10,298 nucleotides of DNA, taken from contig SLLP01000152.1 of the NCBI GenBank assembly GCA_007133995.1, positions 1 to 10,298 on the forward strand, written 5' to 3'. The notes under the pieces were generated by a model, which was given only the letters and a program-made list of their open reading frames with translations, ran no database searches and was not told the origin of the DNA. The position numbers were made by a program, and so were the translations under genes. How positions within the stretch are numbered: the first letter of the stretch is position 1; each line of letters starts with the position of its first letter. The DNA comes from Balneolales bacterium (GTDB lineage: Bacteria > Bacteroidota > Rhodothermia > Balneolales > Natronogracilivirgulaceae). Positions 7,266 through 10,298 of the stretch are shown here, piece after piece.

Positions 7266-7273
7266 TATCTTTG
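7266..7273 (+). promoter_or_regulatory. Predicted -7 element for serS
   Basis: TATCTTTG matches the Bacteroidota -7 consensus TAnnTTTG exactly and lies 40 bp before the serS start. The nearest upstream TTG (7249-7251) is only 14 nt away, shorter than the usual spacing, so the -33 part is doubtful. A sigma-70-like TATAAT at 7281-7286 is an alternative, but it has no good -35. Confidence 0.4.
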
Positions 7274-7313
7274 GCAGCGTTATAATACCGTTTATTTATG
7301 AAAGAATTGTGAT

Positions 7314-8594
7314 ATGCTCGATATTCAGAGAATCCGACAAAAACCGGAGCAGGTTAGACAGGCCATGCAAGCCAAACGTGAAAAGGATACCGGACTTGTA
7401 GATCAGGTGCTTGAAACCGATGAACAGTGGCGGAAAACCGTGTATCAGCTCGATCAGCTCCGGAGTGAAAGCAACACCCGCGCCAAGGAAATCGGTGTGC
7501 TGATGGGGAAGGGGAAAAAGGATGAGGCCGAGAAGGTGATCCGGGAAACCGGAGAGATGAAACAGAAGGTCAAACAGCTGGAGGAGCAGGTCAGGGAGCT
7601 GCTCGGCAAGCGGGATGAGATGCTTCTGAAGATACCCAATATTGCACACCCCTCGGTTCCGGTTACGGAAGATGAATCCGGCAACCAGGTTGTCAACACC
7701 TGGGGAACGTTTGACGAAGAGAAAACCGGAGCATTCAAGGCACATTGGGACCTTGTGGCTGATGGAGGATGGATTGACTTTGAGCGGGGTGCGAAAGTAA
7801 CTTCTGCAGGCTTTCCATTTTACATAGGTCCGGTGGCAAGACTTCAGCGAGCGCTCATCCAATTCTTTATCGACGGAGCAGTGGAAAAGGGTTATCTGGA
7901 GATGATGGCGCCCTATTTTGTGAATGAGGACTCCGCACGCGGCACCGGACAGATTCCGGACAAAGAGGATATGATGTATGTGGTGCCGAGGGATGGGTAC
8001 TTTGCCATTCCAACCGCTGAGGTCCCCGTTACCAATTTTCATCGTGATGAGGTGTTGAAGACAGACGCATTGCCGATTCGTTATGTGTGCTATACCCCGT
8101 GCTGGCGAAGGGAGGCCGGGTCGCATGGAAGTGAGGTGCGTGGACTGAACCGTTTGCATCAATTTGACAAGGTGGAACTGGTGAAGCTTGTCAGGCCGGA
8201 CACCTCCTATGATGAGCTGGATTCACTCAGGCACGATGCCGAAGAGCTGCTGGAGGCCCTTGAGTTGCCATATCGCACACTGCTGATGGGCACGGCAGAC
8301 ATGGGTTTTACACAGAGCAAGAAGTATGATCTGGAAGTCTGGAGTCCCGGCCAGGAAAAGTGGCTGGAAGTTAGTTCATGTTCAAATTTCGAGGATTATC
8401 AGGCCCGTCGAATGATGATACGTCATAAGAAAGAGGATGGGAAAACCGAGATGGTTCACACACTCAACGGCAGTGGACTGGCTTTACCGCGCGTGATGGC
8501 GGCTTTTCTCGAGACACACCAACAGGAAGACGGATCAGTGATAATTCCCGGGATGCTTCAGCCGTGGATCCGGACAGATCGTCTGGTTTTGTAG
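7314..8594 (+). CDS. serS: Seryl-tRNA synthetase
   Basis: A 426-aa class II aminoacyl-tRNA synthetase that attaches serine to tRNA-Ser (and tRNA-Sec where present) in the cytoplasm. Residues 1-~30 match the usual SerRS start (MLDIQRIRQKPEQVRQAM). Residues ~35-105 are the long antiparallel coiled-coil arm that grips the tRNA-Ser variable arm (QWRKTVYQLDQLRSESNT, then EAEKVIRETGEMKQKVKQLE). The catalytic core shows the serine-binding TAEVPVTN (234-241), motif 2 WRREAGSHG with RGLNRLHQFDKVE (264-288), SSCSNFEDYQARR (354-366), and motif 3 LNGSGLALPR (384-393) with the conserved arginine R393. The length is normal for the family. The ATG at 7314 follows a weak purine run (GAAAG, 7300-7304). The gene diverges from lrp and converges on dusB; the 59 bp between the two stops hold no strong hairpin. 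Confidence 0.98.
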   Translation: MLDIQRIRQKPEQVRQAMQAKREKDTGLVDQVLETDEQWRKTVYQLDQLRSESNTRAKEIGVLMGKGKKDEAEKVIRETGEMKQKVKQLEEQVRELLGKRDEMLLKIPNIAHPSVPVTEDESGNQVVNTWGTFDEEKTGAFKAHWDLVADGGWIDFERGAKVTSAGFPFYIGPVARLQRALIQFFIDGAVEKGYLEMMAPYFVNEDSARGTGQIPDKEDMMYVVPRDGYFAIPTAEVPVTNFHRDEVLKTDALPIRYVCYTPCWRREAGSHGSEVRGLNRLHQFDKVELVKLVRPDTSYDELDSLRHDAEELLEALELPYRTLLMGTADMGFTQSKKYDLEVWSPGQEKWLEVSSCSNFEDYQARRMMIRHKKEDGKTEMVHTLNGSGLALPRVMAAFLETHQQEDGSVIIPGMLQPWIRTDRLVL

Positions 8595-8653
8595 GATTCT
8601 GGTTCGGACGTGAATAGGACGGAATCGGATTTTGACTCTGTGGTACAAACCAT

Positions 8654-9772
8654 TCAAACGGCTACCCGGATGGAAGAATCTTCGCGGAAGTTCAGGAGCA
8701 GTTCGATGATTTCGTCCATCCGCTCTTTTTCCATGATCTCCATTCGCAAATGTTTGCCGTTCCGGATTCCCTTGATGTAATTACCGTAATGCTTTTTCAT
8801 CATAATTACGCCATAGCGCTCTCCGTGGTGGCCAACCGATGCACGCAGCTGGCGGGCACACATCTGCATGCGTTCCTCAAGGGTGGGTGCAGGCAGAAGT
8901 TCGCCGGTGTCCAGATAGTGTTTGATATCACGGAATATCCAGGGGTTGCCGATAGCAGCCCGGCCGATCATGATGCCGTCAACGCCGGTCTCGTCGAAAA
9001 GATGGCGGGCATGTTCCGGGTTTGAGATATCACCGTTGGCAATGACCGGAATTTCGAGTCCGGGTGTATCTTTCAGATATTTGAAATAGTCCCAGCGGGC
9101 CTCGCCCTTGTACCCCTGGCTGCGGGTCCGTGCATGAACGGTCAGTGCCTTGACTCCGACCGATTGCAGCATGAGTGCCACTTCCCGGATACGTATGGTC
9201 TGATCATCCCAGCCCAGCCGGGTTTTTACGGTAACAGGCAGCCTGGTGGCATCTACGACGGTACCGGCCATACGCTCCATCATGTCTAAATCCCTGAGAC
9301 AAGCCGAACCCGCATTTTTTTTGACGACTTTATAGACCGGACAACCAAAATTGATATCGACAAGATCCGGGTTACTTGCTTCAGCAATTTTGGCAGCACC
9401 ATGCATGGCTTCTTCCCTGCCACCGAAAATCTGGATGCCAATCGGGCGCTCCGACTCTTCAAATGACATTTTGTGACGGGATGCGTCAGAGTCACGGATT
9501 ATGGCTTCAGAGCTGATGAATTCGGTGTAAACCAAATCAGCACCCTGTTCTCTGCACATTTGACGGAAGGGTGAATCACTCACATCCTCCATGGGAGCGA
9601 GTACGACACATCTGCTGCCCGGAATGAGTACAGGCAAGCCGGGGTCATTCCGGCCGGAAACGGCAGGCGCACCTGGTACAAGATGGTGAGGTTTACTGAT
9701 CACAATACGATTTTCGGGATGGAATGACTGGGTCTGCTGAAAGTCAGCGGTTGGGATAGAGCGTAGTACCAA
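8654..9772 (-). CDS. dusB: tRNA-dihydrouridine synthase, DusB-like
   Basis: A flavin-dependent enzyme of the Dus family that reduces specific uridines in tRNA to dihydrouridine using NAD(P)H and FMN. Numbering from position 9772: APMEDVSDSPFR begins at 59, NFGCP at 131-135 has the expected catalytic Cys134, followed by the DusB-style VYKVVKKNAGSA. VKTRLGW (182-188), VHARTR (212-217), NGDI (246-249) and IGRAAIGNPWIF (269-280) line the FMN/substrate site. A helical C-terminal tRNA-binding domain follows (~290-365; MKKHYGNYIKGIRNGK). The start is uncertain: no in-frame ATG exists before M61. The open frame begins at a TTG at 9772, with further candidates GTG at 9703 and TTG at 9637. The start at 9637 would leave about 15 residues before APMED, the usual family spacing. 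The ~45 residues before it (rich in Pro, His, Ser) have no recognised motif. The subfamily assignment is by motif resemblance. Confidence 0.93.
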   Translation of the reverse strand: MVLRSIPTADFQQTQSFHPENRIVISKPHHLVPGAPAVSGRNDPGLPVLIPGSRCVVLAPMEDVSDSPFRQMCREQGADLVYTEFISSEAIIRDSDASRHKMSFEESERPIGIQIFGGREEAMHGAAKIAEASNPDLVDINFGCPVYKVVKKNAGSACLRDLDMMERMAGTVVDATRLPVTVKTRLGWDDQTIRIREVALMLQSVGVKALTVHARTRSQGYKGEARWDYFKYLKDTPGLEIPVIANGDISNPEHARHLFDETGVDGIMIGRAAIGNPWIFRDIKHYLDTGELLPAPTLEERMQMCARQLRASVGHHGERYGVIMMKKHYGNYIKGIRNGKHLRMEIMEKERMDEIIELLLNFREDSSIRVAV

Positions 9773-9857
9773 CCAAGACTTGTAAATTACAGATTTTTCA
9801 GAAAAAAAAGTAGGACACTCCTGGATCGCTTCGGGATTCTTAATAGAGATTTCACAC

Positions 9858-9960
9858 TATATTCGTTATATTCAGGTTATACAGCATAAAATAGGACCAA
9901 GTGTTTTTAATACACTATAAAACATGCAGATAGCAACTGCATTCTGTTTGGAATATATTC
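9858..9960. repeat. TATATTC heptamers and a 10-bp palindrome in the dusB-aldolase intergenic region
   Basis: TATATTC occurs at 9858-9864, 9867-9873 (9-bp period) and 9954-9960. The last copy is part of a perfect palindrome, GAATATATTC (9951-9960), 26 bp before the aldolase ATG. The 214-bp region (9773-9986) is AT-rich, so some repetition is expected by chance. The copies could be a regulator's half-sites for the aldolase promoter. Confidence 0.3.
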
Positions 9961-9973
9961 AATAATACCAGTT

Positions 9974-9979
9974 AGGAGG
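9974..9979 (+). promoter_or_regulatory. Strong ribosome binding site of the aldolase gene
   Basis: AGGAGG stands 7 nt before the ATG at 9987. It is the strongest Shine-Dalgarno in the window and fits a highly expressed glycolytic gene. Confidence 0.75.
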
Positions 9980-9986
9980 AATAAAT

Positions 9987-10298
9987 ATGTCAGTAGCAAC
10001 TAAAAACATCTATGAGTTGCTTGGTGATGAGGCAGACAGCCTGCTTAATCACGAGTGTAAAACCATTTCGAAAGATCAGCTGCACATCCCCGGAAGTGAT
10101 TTTGTTGACACCGTATGGAGCCCCTCAAACCGCAGCAACAGGGTGCTTGCCAATCTGCAGCGTCTGTTTGACAACGGCCGGCTCGGCGGGACAGGCTATC
10201 TTTCCATTTTGCCGGTGGACCAGGGTATTGAGCACTCGGGTGGCGCCTCTTTTGCCAAAAATCCCATCTATTTTGATCCGGAGAATATTGTCAAGCTC
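9987..10298 (+). CDS. fbaB: Class I fructose-bisphosphate aldolase (FbaB/DhnA type), N-terminal part (3' end outside window)
   Basis: The frame opens at the ATG at 9987 and stays open for 104 codons to the window edge. It reads MSVATKNIYELLGDEAD at the start, and later LQRLFDNGRLGGTGYLSILP, then VDQGIEHSGGASFAKNP and YFDPENIVKL. The segment GRLGGTGYLSILPVDQGIEHS is characteristic of the archaeal-type class I aldolases (FbaB/DhnA), which cleave fructose-1,6-bisphosphate to two triose phosphates through a Schiff base on lysine, in glycolysis and gluconeogenesis. The Schiff-base lysine lies further downstream, outside the window, so catalytic competence cannot be judged. The usual family length is about 300-350 aa, so roughly a third is present. 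The AGGAGG site fixes the start. It diverges from dusB. Confidence 0.94.
   Translation, partial: MSVATKNIYELLGDEADSLLNHECKTISKDQLHIPGSDFVDTVWSPSNRSNRVLANLQRLFDNGRLGGTGYLSILPVDQGIEHSGGASFAKNPIYFDPENIVKL

Noticed and set aside
7296..8162. Long 288-codon open frame on the - strand opposite serS
   Set aside because: It is fully antisense to a well-supported seryl-tRNA synthetase, has a low-complexity composition (many His, Leu, Cys) and no family motif; it is a shadow of the serS codon pattern.
8595..8653. Possible bidirectional terminator between serS and dusB (GATTC and GAATC arms)
   Set aside because: The arms are only 5 bp, separated by more than 20 nt, and there is no adjacent T-run.
8750..9025. 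91-codon + strand open frame opposite dusB
   Set aside because: Antisense to the conserved C-terminal half of the Dus enzyme, with no own ribosome site or recognisable domain.
1..10298. Mobile elements, CRISPR arrays, tRNA/rRNA genes, defence or toxin-antitoxin genes
   Set aside because: No transposase or integrase sequence, no regularly spaced repeats, no tRNA-like cloverleaf and no recognisable defence or toxin gene was found by reading both strands.

Overview
The window is a stretch of core bacterial chromosome. It is not an accessory or mobile region. It carries nine protein genes: the 3' end of accD, then obg, dprA, a DUF3109-type cysteine-rich protein gene and rpoN on the + strand; an uncharacterised membrane protein gene and an Lrp/AsnC regulator gene on the - strand; serS on the + strand; a dusB-like gene on the - strand; and the 5' end of a class I fructose-bisphosphate aldolase gene on the + strand. 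Protein style suggests the Bacteroidota/Balneolota/Rhodothermota side of the tree: a DUF3109 protein, SerRS with a GSGLALPR motif 3, Dus with an APMEDVSD motif, and promoter-like sequences of the TAnnTTTG type. This placement is inferred from memory of these families, not from a search.

Layout. accD ends at 398. A gap with a terminator-like hairpin follows, then obg (598-1581) and dprA (1562-2764), which overlap by 20 bp. After a 106-bp gap come the DUF3109 gene (2871-3458) and rpoN (3455-5041), which share an ATGA overlap. rpoN converges on the membrane protein gene (5071-6594, - strand). That gene lies 13 bp downstream of the Lrp/AsnC gene (6608-7081, - strand), so the two probably form one transcription unit. 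A 232-bp divergent region separates lrp from serS (7314-8594). It holds a palindrome that exactly fills the spacer of a plausible lrp promoter, and a TAnnTTTG element in front of serS. serS converges on dusB (8654-9772, - strand). dusB diverges from the aldolase gene (9987 to the window end) across 214 bp of AT-rich DNA that contains repeated TATATTC heptamers.

How the genes work together. Most are independent housekeeping functions: fatty-acid initiation (AccD), ribosome assembly (Obg), DNA uptake and recombination (DprA), alternative transcription initiation (sigma-54), tRNA charging (SerRS), tRNA dihydrouridylation (Dus) and glycolysis/gluconeogenesis (aldolase). The two links worth attention are the translational coupling of the DUF3109 protein to sigma-54, and the pairing of the Lrp-type regulator with the unknown membrane protein.

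No mobile element, CRISPR array, RNA gene, toxin-antitoxin pair or defence cluster was seen. I found no convincing new multi-gene system. The better leads are the membrane protein of unknown function, the lrp operator/promoter arrangement, and the altered G4 motif of Obg.
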